NCBI GenBank assembly: GCA_043764095.1 | Contig: JAYUKX010000197.1 | Coordinates: 124,001-188,000 of the forward strand | Length of the DNA: 64,000 nucleotides | Source of the DNA: M3007 sp043764095 | Lineage (GTDB): Bacteria > Bacteroidota > Bacteroidia > Chitinophagales > Saprospiraceae | Direction: 5' to 3' | Part shown: one piece after another, positions 27,739-35,742 of the stretch | Layout of the letters: every line of letters starts with the position of its first letter | How positions within the stretch are numbered: the stretch's first letter is position 1 | The notes under the pieces: generated by a model | What the model was told of the DNA's origin: nothing | The model's database searches: none | The model's input: only the letters and a program-made list of their open reading frames with translations | Translations under genes and position numbers: made by a program

Positions 27739-28446
27739 TTGAGAAATATTTTCTTCATATTTACAATTCTACCATCCGTTCTATTCGGACAAACGGCTAC
27801 CTTTTCGGCTGATACAACTCATTTTTACACAGATAAGGATAGCAGAACAGATATTTATGACAAAATAATGGAAGCCAAGTGGGAAATTAACGGGCAGACA
27901 CTTCATTATGGCTCAAAACCCATCTCAATAACTGCCGATAATAAACTTGACACTATTTTATATAAACAAAAAAATAATTCCAAAGTAGATACAATAGTTT
28001 GCAACATCAACAAAACAGGAAATTTCAAGTTCTATTACAATGAATGTTGTGGAGGCTTTAACATAGCTGACGAAACTGGAAATTTTTTTATCGGGTCAAT
28101 CATCTTTAGCATCCAAGGACAAGATAACGAAAAGAAATATTTGGGGACACTTGGCGAAACTGGATTACTTGTAAAATCAACCTCTAAAGATACTTTGAGC
28201 ATTGGATGCAGAAGTGCAATGTCTCCAAATGTCTATGAAATAACTTTTAGAGAAATTGAAATATGTAAAGACACGATTGACTGTGATGAATCGACATGTC
28301 TATTTGAAAAAGGTAAAGAAGAATTGAACTATAATTTTGTTTGTAAGACGGTTTCAAAAAAGATGGACTGTTTATTTTTACCATTAAGCAACCGACCAAT
28401 AAAAATTACTTACGACCCGAGCACAGACAGAATTAGATTTGAATAG
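27739..28446 (+). CDS. Secreted protein of unknown function
   Basis: This 235-residue protein begins at TTG 27739 with a signal peptide (MRNIFFIFTILPSVLFGQ). It has six or more Cys (NECCGGFN, CKDTIDCDESTC), suggesting disulfides after export, and the sequence is beta-rich with polar surface-like composition. I recognise no domain and no T9SS tail. It has its own promoter and stands alone between the his operon and tRNA-Asn. Confidence 0.65.
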   Translation: MRNIFFIFTILPSVLFGQTATFSADTTHFYTDKDSRTDIYDKIMEAKWEINGQTLHYGSKPISITADNKLDTILYKQKNNSKVDTIVCNINKTGNFKFYYNECCGGFNIADETGNFFIGSIIFSIQGQDNEKKYLGTLGETGLLVKSTSKDTLSIGCRSAMSPNVYEITFREIEICKDTIDCDESTCLFEKGKEELNYNFVCKTVSKKMDCLFLPLSNRPIKITYDPSTDRIRFE

Positions 28447-28500
28447 AAAAACGCCGCATTCTAGGTAGAATAATTTTTTTTTAATTTTTTTGTTAAAAAG

Positions 28501-28533
28501 TTTGGCGGATCAATTTTTGTGGGTGTATCTTTG
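28501..28533 (+). promoter_or_regulatory. Bacteroidota promoter for tRNA-Asn
   Basis: TTTG (28501-28504), 21-bp spacer and TATCTTTG (28526-28533) match the consensus, 17 bp before the mature tRNA 5' end. Confidence 0.85.
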
Positions 28534-28550
28534 CGTCGCTTTTAGCAAAT

Positions 28551-28624
28551 GCTTCATTAGCTCAGTTGGTTAGAGCAACGGACTGTTAATCCGTAGGTCC
28601 AAGGTTCAAGTCCTTGATGGAGCG
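28551..28624 (+). tRNA. tRNA-Asn (GTT)
   Basis: The cloverleaf is complete. The acceptor stem GCTTCAT pairs with ATGGAGC (one T-G wobble), the D-arm is GCTC/GAGC, the anticodon stem ACGGA/TCCGT encloses the CTGTTAA loop with anticodon GTT, and the T-arm CAAGG/CCTTG encloses TTCAAGT. The discriminator is G and CCA is not encoded. It sits between its own promoter and a terminator. Confidence 0.97.
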
Positions 28625-28625
28625 C

Positions 28626-28656
28626 AAAAGGCCACCGATTGGTGGCCTTTTTTTTT
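28626..28656 (+). terminator. Intrinsic terminator of tRNA-Asn
   Basis: AAAAGGCCACC (28626-28636), loop GATT, GGTGGCC (28641-28647) and nine T. Confidence 0.95.
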
Positions 28657-28683
28657 GATAAAATTTTAAAATTCAGAACAAAT

Positions 28684-29598
28684 ATGAGCCTAGTTGCTGT
28701 AGGAACGGTAGCGTTCGATGACATAGAAACGCCCTTTGGCCGCGCCGAAAAGGTTGTTGGTGGTGCATGTACTTACATAGCACTCGCTGCCTCTTATTTT
28801 ATCAAACCAGTTCAAATCGTTTCGGTGGTAGGGGACGATTTTCCTGAAACAATGTTGAATGAGTTGCGTAGCCGAGGTGCAGATACCGAAGGTGTGCAAA
28901 TTAAACACGGCGAAAAATCGTTTTTCTGGGCGGGTCGCTACCATGCTGATATGAACGGGCGCGATACATTGGATACACAACTCAATGTTTTGGCCGATTT
29001 TGATCCAATTTTACCAGATTCCTATAAAAATGCTACCTACTTGATGCTCGGCAACCTTACGCCTCAGGTACAAATGCGTGTATTGGATCAATTGACTACC
29101 CGTCCGAAATTAGTAGTACTTGATACCATGAATTTTTGGATGAATATCGCGATGGACGATTTACTTAAAGTGCTAAAGCGCATTGATGTTCTAACGATTA
29201 ATGATGAAGAGGCGCGCCAATTATCGGGCGAGCATTCCTTAGTAAAAGCAGCAGCAAAAATTCTTAACATGGGCCCTAAGTACTTGATTATCAAGAAAGG
29301 GGAGCATGGGGCTTTGTTGTTTAGCGAAGACGAAGTGTTTTTTGCTCCGGCACTTCCACTTGAGCAAGTAACGGATCCAACGGGTGCAGGTGATACCTTT
29401 GCAGGTGGTTTGATCGGCTGGATTGCAAAAACGGATGATATTAGTTTTGAAAACATGAAACGCGCTATTATCTATGGCTCCGCGATGGCCTCTTTTTGCG
29501 TGGAAAAATTTAGCATCGACCGGTTGGTAGAATTGGATACTGAAAAGATTCAGCAACGCGTTGAGCAATTTGCAAAATTGGTGAAATTTGATATTTAG
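28684..29598 (+). CDS. PfkB family carbohydrate kinase
   Basis: This ribokinase-like ATP-dependent sugar kinase has the N-terminal PfkB glycine region (KVVGGACTYIALAASYF) and the C-terminal signature DPTGAGDTFAGG, with the catalytic Asp of GAGD. It is cytoplasmic with 304 residues from ATG 28684; a longer frame starting at 28639 overlaps the tRNA terminator. The substrate cannot be told, although related Bacteroidota members are often labelled sugar or adenosine kinases. Confidence 0.93.
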   Translation: MSLVAVGTVAFDDIETPFGRAEKVVGGACTYIALAASYFIKPVQIVSVVGDDFPETMLNELRSRGADTEGVQIKHGEKSFFWAGRYHADMNGRDTLDTQLNVLADFDPILPDSYKNATYLMLGNLTPQVQMRVLDQLTTRPKLVVLDTMNFWMNIAMDDLLKVLKRIDVLTINDEEARQLSGEHSLVKAAAKILNMGPKYLIIKKGEHGALLFSEDEVFFAPALPLEQVTDPTGAGDTFAGGLIGWIAKTDDISFENMKRAIIYGSAMASFCVEKFSIDRLVELDTEKIQQRVEQFAKLVKFDI

Positions 29599-29715
29599 TA
29601 CGTATAAATAATAACTTATCCCTTTCGGGTAATTTATCTCGGATAAACTCGTTTTAAGCACCGTTTTTTAAATCCATTGTATCTTTACCTTTAATATTAA
29701 AAACTGATCTATATT

Positions 29716-30972
29716 ATGCGCTATTTTATCCTCCTATTTATGCTGTATTGTATGGCCTATTGCCCACTTTTTGGGCAACCCGTTGATATTAATACCAAAT
29801 TGGCTGCTTATTTTCCATTTACAGATTGTACAGGCAAAGATGCTAGTGGACAAAATTCGAGCGGGGCGGTAGATAGCACGATTAAGTGTCAATGTGGTGT
29901 ACTTGATCAAGCATTGGAATTTGATGTGGCTAACGAAGATGCTAGTTTTGTTGGAAATATTAATTCGGTTTTTGGAACGACTAATTTTACGGTCAGTTTT
30001 TATATGAAGCCGGGTACAAATAATCCAACACCCGGCGCTACACAAATGGTGATGTCCAAGCAGGATACTTGTAGCCTAAATAATGCTTTTTGGGTGCGTT
30101 ACCGTAAACAAGGTCAATCTTCCCTTTCCAGTAATGTGATTTCGACAGGCATTAGCCAAAATGATACGCTTGGGGTAACATTATCAGCTAAAATGGACGA
30201 TGATCGTTGTTGGTACCATGTGGTCATTGTGCGTAATGGTGTTAAATACCAATTATATGTAGATGGTAAATTACGCGACCAAAAAAGTTCATCTATTAGG
30301 GTTGATTTGACGAATCCTGCCGCTCTTACTTTGAGCAAACCCAAGTGCCCATTGGATGGGGGATATTTTGGTCTAATTGACGAGATGCGCTTCTATAACC
30401 GTGCCTATAGTGCTGAAGAAATTAATGAATTTTTGGCAATTCACCCAGACGAGTTGATCAATAGGGATACTTTAATTTATCTTGGTAATTCTTTTGATGC
30501 CCAACTTTCTACGACTTGTGCCACTTCTGTTATTTGGTCACCAGCGGCTGGACTTTCAAATAATAATATTCCTAATCCAGTTATTGCACCAGAAGAACCT
30601 ACACAATATATAGTCAGGTTTAATCATGCCAATGGCTGTGCTGCCTATGACACTATTTTTGTGAATGTAATTGATCCTGATACACTAGATTGCAGTCAAA
30701 TATTTATTCCTAATGCTTTTACGCCTGGTTTTTCAGCGGGACGCAATGATCGTTTTTTTATAAGTAACAGTTTTGCTATTACCGATTTTATTTCATTTGA
30801 GGTTTTTGATCGTTGGGGAGGTAGGGTTTTTAACGCCGAATCGGTACATGATTATTGGGATGGCACTTTTGCAGGTCAACCTGTTAATCCGGGTGTTTTC
30901 TTATACCGCTTGCGTTTTAAATGTAAAGGTGATGAAAAAGTAATTTCGGGAACTGTTACATTGTTGCGATAA
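29716..30972 (+). CDS. Secreted LamG-domain protein with CHU_C T9SS tail
   Basis: This 418-residue protein has a signal peptide (FILLFMLYCMAYCPLFGQ). A LamG/concanavalin-like fold spans residues 30-230 (LAAYFPFTDCTGKDASGQN at the start and FGLIDEMRFYNRAYSAEEI at the end). A short Ig/PKD-like segment precedes the gliding-motility-associated C-terminus (IFIPNAFTPGFSAGRNDRFF, FEVFDRWGGRVF, ISGTVTLLR), a type B T9SS signal. It likely binds glycans on or near the cell surface. It is 23 bp upstream of queA. Confidence 0.88.
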   Translation: MRYFILLFMLYCMAYCPLFGQPVDINTKLAAYFPFTDCTGKDASGQNSSGAVDSTIKCQCGVLDQALEFDVANEDASFVGNINSVFGTTNFTVSFYMKPGTNNPTPGATQMVMSKQDTCSLNNAFWVRYRKQGQSSLSSNVISTGISQNDTLGVTLSAKMDDDRCWYHVVIVRNGVKYQLYVDGKLRDQKSSSIRVDLTNPAALTLSKPKCPLDGGYFGLIDEMRFYNRAYSAEEINEFLAIHPDELINRDTLIYLGNSFDAQLSTTCATSVIWSPAAGLSNNNIPNPVIAPEEPTQYIVRFNHANGCAAYDTIFVNVIDPDTLDCSQIFIPNAFTPGFSAGRNDRFFISNSFAITDFISFEVFDRWGGRVFNAESVHDYWDGTFAGQPVNPGVFLYRLRFKCKGDEKVISGTVTLLR

Positions 30973-30995
30973 ATACTATAAATAGGTTCAGTATA

Positions 30996-32213
30996 GTGAA
31001 ACAGCAGTTGCCGGATGTAAAAATGAAGGATTTCTGGTACGATTTGCCAGATGAACGCATTGCAAAGTACCCTTTGCCTCAGCGCGACCAGTCAAAACTG
31101 CTGGTTTGGGAAGATAAGGTTATCCAACACCGCATATTTGGTGATATACCCCATCTTTTTAAGGGTGACGAGATACTGTTTTTCAATAATACAAAAGTTA
31201 TTCCTGCCCGCCTGTTCTTTCGTAAAGCAACAGGTGCGCTAATTGAGATATTTCTACTCAATCCCATTGATCCTGAGGTGGTGGATCTTGCCATGCAACA
31301 GACCGTTTATTGTGATTGGAATTGTACAATTGGTAACTTGAAAACATGGAAACCGGGTATTGTTTTAGAACGCACCCTCGAAGTAAAAGGCCAACAGATT
31401 ACCCTAAAGGCTTTCTTGCTGGATCATGCCAAAATGGAAGTTAAGTTCACTTGGGATGGTGGTTATTCTTTGGTGGATATACTCGAAGCAGCGGGAAATG
31501 TGCCCATTCCGCCCTACTTACAGCGTTCGGCGGAAGAAAGCGATAAGCAAAATTATCAAACAGTTTACAGTAAAAAAGAAGGTGCAGTGGCTGCTCCCAC
31601 TGCTGGTTTGCATTTTACCAATGAGGTAATTGAACAAATAAAAGCGCGTGGCGTACTTACCCAAGAAGTAACATTGCACGTTTCGGCAGGTACATTTAAA
31701 CCTGTAAAAGTGGAAAATGCCATGGAGCATGATATGCACTTTGAACAAGTGGTGGTACAAAAGGGCAATATTGAAGCACTTTTATTGGGCAAACCAGTTG
31801 TTTGTGTCGGTACTACTGCCATGCGTACCTTAGAATCGTTGTATTGGTACGGTGTTAAATTAATGCTCGAGCCCAATGCATCCTTTATTATTGAAAAAAC
31901 ATTTCCATATACCATATCTGAATATCCATCATTATCGGATGCTATGCAATCTATTTTGTCGTATATGGGTGAACATGATAAAACGGAAATTCATGGACAG
32001 ACACAATTATATGTCATGCCTACCTATCAATTTCGGGTATGTAACGCTTTAATTACCAATTTTCATCAACCGGGCAGTACACTTTTATTATTGGTTGCCG
32101 CATTTATTGGCGAAGTACATTGGCGTACCATTTACGATACGGCAATGAGCAATGATTACCGTTTTTTGAGTTATGGAGATAGTTCTTTTTTGCGAAGGGG
32201 AGGAGGAGATTAA
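30996..32213 (+). CDS. queA: tRNA preQ1(34) S-adenosylmethionine ribosyltransferase-isomerase QueA
   Basis: QueA adds the cyclopentene ring precursor from S-adenosylmethionine onto preQ1-34 of tRNA during queuosine synthesis. It has 405 residues with the full family pattern: DLPDERIAKYPLPQRDQSKL, FFNNTKVIPARLFFRK, then GAVAAPTAGLHFT, TLHVSAGTFKPV and the C-terminal FHQPGSTLLLLVAAFIG. The start used is GTG 30996; ATG 31023 is a possible alternative. Its 3' end overlaps the convergent TPR gene by 4 bp. Confidence 0.95.
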   Translation: MKQQLPDVKMKDFWYDLPDERIAKYPLPQRDQSKLLVWEDKVIQHRIFGDIPHLFKGDEILFFNNTKVIPARLFFRKATGALIEIFLLNPIDPEVVDLAMQQTVYCDWNCTIGNLKTWKPGIVLERTLEVKGQQITLKAFLLDHAKMEVKFTWDGGYSLVDILEAAGNVPIPPYLQRSAEESDKQNYQTVYSKKEGAVAAPTAGLHFTNEVIEQIKARGVLTQEVTLHVSAGTFKPVKVENAMEHDMHFEQVVVQKGNIEALLLGKPVVCVGTTAMRTLESLYWYGVKLMLEPNASFIIEKTFPYTISEYPSLSDAMQSILSYMGEHDKTEIHGQTQLYVMPTYQFRVCNALITNFHQPGSTLLLLVAAFIGEVHWRTIYDTAMSNDYRFLSYGDSSFLRRGGGD

Positions 32214-32527
32214 TCCTCGTCATCAATGATCATTCTTGCGCCATTGAGTTCGCCATATGCATGCATATCTTTTGCTGCTTTTGCTACGATCATACCCTCT
32301 TTATAAGTGGCAATAGCCGCTTCGGGTTTATCCAATAATTCCTGCAATTTGCCCAAATGGTAGTAAAGTCCTACATAATTTGGGTTAATTTCGCGTAATT
32401 TAAGATAATAGTGCAATGCATTGGCTAAATCGTTCGTTTTTTCATACTCTTTGGCCAAAGCGAAGAGCGTAAATGCATCAGTGGGTTGTTCTTCCAATAA
32501 TTGGAGTAAAAGTTCTAGTCTGTTCAT
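32210..32527 (-). CDS. Small TPR protein
   Basis: This 105-residue protein starts at ATG 32527 (MNRLELLLQLLEEQPTDAFT). It carries three TPR-like helical pairs (FTLFALAKEYEKTNDLANAL, GLYYHLGKLQELLDKPEAAI) and an acidic end. The alternative start at 32563 lies nearer the divergent etf promoter. It is likely a cytoplasmic adaptor. It is convergent with queA and divergent from etfB. Confidence 0.8.
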   Translation of the reverse strand: MNRLELLLQLLEEQPTDAFTLFALAKEYEKTNDLANALHYYLKLREINPNYVGLYYHLGKLQELLDKPEAAIATYKEGMIVAKAAKDMHAYGELNGARMIIDDED

Positions 32528-32573
32528 GGCGCAAAATTGGCACTTTTTTATAACTTTTTCCATAGGTATTTGT

Positions 32574-32581
32574 TATCTTTG
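32574..32581 (+). promoter_or_regulatory. Probable -7 box for etfBA
   Basis: TATCTTTG matches the consensus exactly, 56 bp before the etfB start. The upstream region has only poly-T, with no clear TTG at about 20 bp. Confidence 0.55.
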
Positions 32582-32637
32582 CACCCGCAAATTCAATTTG
32601 CCAAAAACAAGAAAAAATTAAATACTAGATATTCTTA

Positions 32638-33384
32638 ATGAAATTTTTAGTTTGTATTAGTCAAACACCAGATACTACCGCTAAAGTATCGTTTAATGGT
32701 GATAGTACGGAATTTAATGCTGCCGGTGTGCAGTTTATTATGAATCCTTATGACGAGTGGTACGCGCTCGTACGTGCGTGCGAAATCCGTGAAGCATTGG
32801 GCGATGGAAACAAAGTGGTTGCCATTAATGTAGGCCCTGCGGCAAACGAAACGACCATCCGTAAGGCATTGGCTATTGGCGCCGATGAAGCGGTTCGTAT
32901 TGATGCAGATCCTAAAAGTGCCGCTTTTGTTGCTAAGCAAGTAGCAGATTACGCTGCAAAAGAGGGCTTTGATATTGTTTTCCTTGGAAAAGAAACCATT
33001 GATTATAATGGCTCTGAAGTAGGTGCTATGGTCGCTGAATATTTGGATTTACCTTATGTTTCTTATGCTTCCAAATTAGAATTGACCGGTAATACGGCGG
33101 TTTTGGAACGCGATATTGAAGGTGGTATTGAAGAATTGGAATTGGAAACACCATTTGTACTCAGCGCCTCTAAAGGTATGGCCGAGCAGCGTATCCCAAA
33201 TATGCGTGGTATTATGATGGCGCGGTCAAAACCACTGACCGTAGTTGCTCCCGTCGCGTTTGAAGAAAATGCAAAAACGGTAAGTTTTACCCTTCCGCCC
33301 GCTAAAGTAGGGGTTAAATTAATTGATCCAGAAAATATGGATGAATTGGTGCGCCTACTCCATGAAGAAGCCAAAATTATCTAA
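32638..33384 (+). CDS. etfB: Electron transfer flavoprotein subunit beta
   Basis: EtfB pairs with EtfA to carry electrons from acyl-CoA dehydrogenases and similar enzymes to the quinone pool. The 248-residue sequence has the beta-family core: MKFLVCISQTPDTTAKV, FIMNPYDEWYALVRACE, the AMP-binding region ADEAVRID, IVFLGKETIDYNGSEVGAMV, and the signature region around FVLSASKGMAEQRIPNMRG. etfA follows 21 bp later. Confidence 0.96.
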   Translation: MKFLVCISQTPDTTAKVSFNGDSTEFNAAGVQFIMNPYDEWYALVRACEIREALGDGNKVVAINVGPAANETTIRKALAIGADEAVRIDADPKSAAFVAKQVADYAAKEGFDIVFLGKETIDYNGSEVGAMVAEYLDLPYVSYASKLELTGNTAVLERDIEGGIEELELETPFVLSASKGMAEQRIPNMRGIMMARSKPLTVVAPVAFEENAKTVSFTLPPAKVGVKLIDPENMDELVRLLHEEAKII

Positions 33385-33405
33385 ACAAGAAAAAAACAAG
33401 AAAAT

Positions 33406-34371
33406 ATGGTACTCGTTTTTGCAGAAAGTCCTAATGGTCAACTCAAAAAAAGTTCTTTTGAGGCGGTTACTTACGGAAAGAAGACCGCCGATCAATTAGG
33501 CGTGGATTGTATAGCCCTTGTTTTGGGTAGTCAAGTAAAAGATGCTGCTGCTTTGGGTGCTTATGGTGCCGCTAAGGTGTTGCATGCCAATGATGCGTCA
33601 TTGGATCAATTAGATAGCCAAACTTATACCGATGCTATTGCTGAGATTGCTCAAAAACAAGGCGCAACAGTGGTAATTTTGGCGCATTCCTCTACAGGGA
33701 AGTCGATTGCAGGTCGGTTATCTGTTAAATTAAATGCTGGTCTTATTTCTGGTGCTAATAGCCTTCCAGTAATAAATGGCACTCAATTAATGGTAAAAAA
33801 GCCTGTTTTTTCAGGAAAAGCATTTGCTGAAATTGCACTTTCAAGCCCTATCAAAATTATTTCTTTGATGGGAAATGCCGTTAAACCCGAAAATATAGGA
33901 GGCACGGCTATTGTTGAAACCGTGGCAGTAACGGTGGCAAAAAGTCGCATCAAAATTAAATCAGTAAAGCGTCAAGAAGGAACAGTACCTTTGCCAGAAG
34001 CAGAGGTAGTTGTGTCAGCAGGTCGCGGTATGAAAGGCCCTGAAAATTGGGGTATTGTGGAGGAATTGGCCACTGAAATGAATGCTACCACTGCTTGCTC
34101 ACGCCCAGTTGCTGATAGCCATTGGCGGCCACACCATGAGCATGTTGGGCAGACAGGTATTGCTATTCGCCCTAATTTGTATATTGCAATCGGTATTTCT
34201 GGCGCAATTCAGCATTTGGCGGGTGTAAATACGTCTAAAGTAATTGTAGTGATCAATAAAGACCCGGAAGCACCATTTTTCAAAGCAGCGGATTATGGTG
34301 TGGTAGGTGATTTGTTCGAGATTGTACCACGCTTAACAGCGGCCTATAAAAAATTTAAAGCTACTCGATAG
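33406..34371 (+). CDS. etfA: Electron transfer flavoprotein subunit alpha
   Basis: EtfA holds the FAD. The 321-residue protein has an N-terminal ETF fold (VLVFAESPNGQLKKSSFEA), then the C-terminal FAD domain with VVSAGRGMKGPENWG, CSRPVADSHWRPHHEHVGQT and the hallmark AIGISGAIQHLAGVNTSK. The Asp/Trp region differs slightly from the usual CSRPVVDAGW but keeps the Arg-Pro. The pair probably serves fatty-acid or amino-acid oxidation. A strong terminator follows. Confidence 0.96.
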   Translation: MVLVFAESPNGQLKKSSFEAVTYGKKTADQLGVDCIALVLGSQVKDAAALGAYGAAKVLHANDASLDQLDSQTYTDAIAEIAQKQGATVVILAHSSTGKSIAGRLSVKLNAGLISGANSLPVINGTQLMVKKPVFSGKAFAEIALSSPIKIISLMGNAVKPENIGGTAIVETVAVTVAKSRIKIKSVKRQEGTVPLPEAEVVVSAGRGMKGPENWGIVEELATEMNATTACSRPVADSHWRPHHEHVGQTGIAIRPNLYIAIGISGAIQHLAGVNTSKVIVVINKDPEAPFFKAADYGVVGDLFEIVPRLTAAYKKFKATR

Positions 34372-34380
34372 TTGTAGCCA

Positions 34381-34428
34381 AATATTGGGAGCATTCCAAT
34401 TGCTCCCAATATTTTATCCTTTTTTTTG
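34381..34428 (+). terminator. Intrinsic terminator after etfA
   Basis: AATATTGGGAGCA (34381-34393) and TGCTCCCAATATT (34401-34413) form a perfect 13-bp stem with a 7-base loop, then TTATCC and a T-run. It ends only a few bases before the next start, so that gene may depend on partial readthrough or its own promoter. Confidence 0.85.
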
Positions 34429-34431
34429 AAT

Positions 34432-35025
34432 ATGAAACGAATTGAATTAGGAATTGTCGCCTTGTCACATAGTATGACGCAATCGCATAACTATGCCGTA
34501 GTATTAGGGGAGCGCAGAGGGCAGCGTCGTTTACCAATTGTTATCGGTAGTTTTGAAGCGCAGGCCATTGCTGTTGCTATGGAAAAAATGGTACCTAATC
34601 GGCCATTGACACACGATTTATTTAAAAATACCTTAGATACCTTTGGAGTGCAACTCCGAGAAGTCGTCATTAATAACTTGTTGGATGGTATTTTTTACTC
34701 ACGTTTGATTTGTGTAAAGAACGGGGAAATGTTTGAAATTGATTCCCGCACCTCCGATGCTATCGCAATGGCGGTACGTTTTGAATGCCCTATCTATACC
34801 TACGATTTTATTTTGGAAGCCGCTGGTGTCATCTTAGATGAAAATGACGAAGAGGGCGTTGGCCAAAGTATTATTCCTACTGCAAATGCAGCTATGGATA
34901 GCCAACCCTTGGAACGGTTGTCGTCCCAAGACCTATCTGAGCGCCTGCAAAGTGTTTTGGATGCCGAAGACTATGAAATGGCAGCAAAAATTAGGGATGA
35001 AATGAAACGCAGGGAAAAAAATTGA
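34432..35025 (+). CDS. Bifunctional nuclease (BFN/DUF151) family protein with UvrB/C motif
   Basis: This 197-residue protein has an N-terminal BFN domain (ALSHSMTQSHNYAVVLGE, RRLPIVIGSFEAQAIA, then IDSRTSDAIAMAVRF) followed by a C-terminal UvrB/UvrC-like helix pair (LSERLQSVLDAEDYEMAAKI). BFN proteins have DNase and RNase activity in reported plant and bacterial members. ATG 34432 is preferred over TTG 34426. It is likely cytoplasmic. It stands just behind the etfA terminator. Confidence 0.9.
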   Translation: MKRIELGIVALSHSMTQSHNYAVVLGERRGQRRLPIVIGSFEAQAIAVAMEKMVPNRPLTHDLFKNTLDTFGVQLREVVINNLLDGIFYSRLICVKNGEMFEIDSRTSDAIAMAVRFECPIYTYDFILEAAGVILDENDEEGVGQSIIPTANAAMDSQPLERLSSQDLSERLQSVLDAEDYEMAAKIRDEMKRREKN

Positions 35026-35078
35026 TTCGGCTGCGCTCATCAACAGTGATTCCGCTGCGCTCATCAACAGTGATTCGG
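35024..35078 (+). repeat. Two-copy 24-bp tandem repeat
   Basis: GATTCGGCTGCGCTCATCAA plus CAGT (35024-35047) is repeated with one change at 35048-35071, then the first seven bases of a third copy. It overlaps the stop codon of the BFN gene and lies in the 78-bp gap before the convergent HdeD gene. Confidence 0.8.
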
Positions 35079-35103
35079 ATACTTCCATTAACTCGGTAAT
35101 ACA

Positions 35104-35646
35104 TTATCCTTGGTTACCTGCTCTTTTTAGTCGAAGACCTAGTCCTACGAGCATTACTCCAAACAAAAGCGCATAAATACCAATCCACATACCCAGTGAA
35201 AATGCACCTGTGGATGGGTTAATAAGCATGATTATGCCAAGAATAACCGATAGTGCTCCAGCACCACCAAGCAACCATTCATTATCAATTTCCTTTCGGA
35301 GTTTGATGGCTGTAGAGATTTCAAAAACACCAGAGATTAAAAACCAAAGTGCTAAAATAAGGACTATGCCAGTTGCTGTAATTTCAGGGCTAACGAGTGC
35401 AAAAAGCCCTAAGCCTACACCAAGCAGACCTTCGGAGAACACGACCCACCAATTTTGATCGTGCGCGCGCATACGCATGCCTAAAAGGACGGCTATGGCA
35501 CCATCTGCGACTAAAAAAGCCCCAAGCATCATGACGAGTACCTCAAAGGCCACTTTAGGGTTCATGAAAGCCACAATGCCAAATGCAATAGAAACGATAC
35601 CGCGTAGTACCATGAGCCACCAAAATTGAGTAAGTCTTTGTAACAT
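35104..35646 (-). CDS. HdeD family membrane protein (DUF308)
   Basis: This 180-residue inner-membrane protein has six hydrophobic segments in three DUF308-type pairs (VLRGIVSIAFGIVAFMNP, EGLLGVGLGLFALVSPE, GGAGALSVILGIIMLINP). The repeated G-x3-G-x-x-A/M-x-x-x-P pattern is typical of HdeD. In enterics HdeD is an acid-resistance membrane factor; the role here is not known. It is divergent from the sortilin/BNR gene. Confidence 0.9.
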   Translation of the reverse strand: MLQRLTQFWWLMVLRGIVSIAFGIVAFMNPKVAFEVLVMMLGAFLVADGAIAVLLGMRMRAHDQNWWVVFSEGLLGVGLGLFALVSPEITATGIVLILALWFLISGVFEISTAIKLRKEIDNEWLLGGAGALSVILGIIMLINPSTGAFSLGMWIGIYALLFGVMLVGLGLRLKRAGNQG

Positions 35647-35692
35647 ATTTTTCGTTTTGTTTTAAATTCGGGCGCAATACTACAAATATTGA

Positions 35693-35722
35693 TTTGATTA
35701 TTAACCATTCGCGCTACCTTTA
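35693..35722 (+). promoter_or_regulatory. Candidate promoter for the BNR-repeat protein
   Basis: TTTG (35693-35696), 18-bp spacer and TACCTTTA (35715-35722), one mismatch in the last base. It lies 20 bp before the start codon. Confidence 0.5.
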
Positions 35723-35742
35723 CCGGAATAAATTTTCTAAAT

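Noticed and set aside
28458..28482. Short palindrome ATTCTAGGTAGAAT followed by T-rich sequence, as a terminator
   Set aside because: The stem is only five A/T-rich base pairs; too weak to call on its own.
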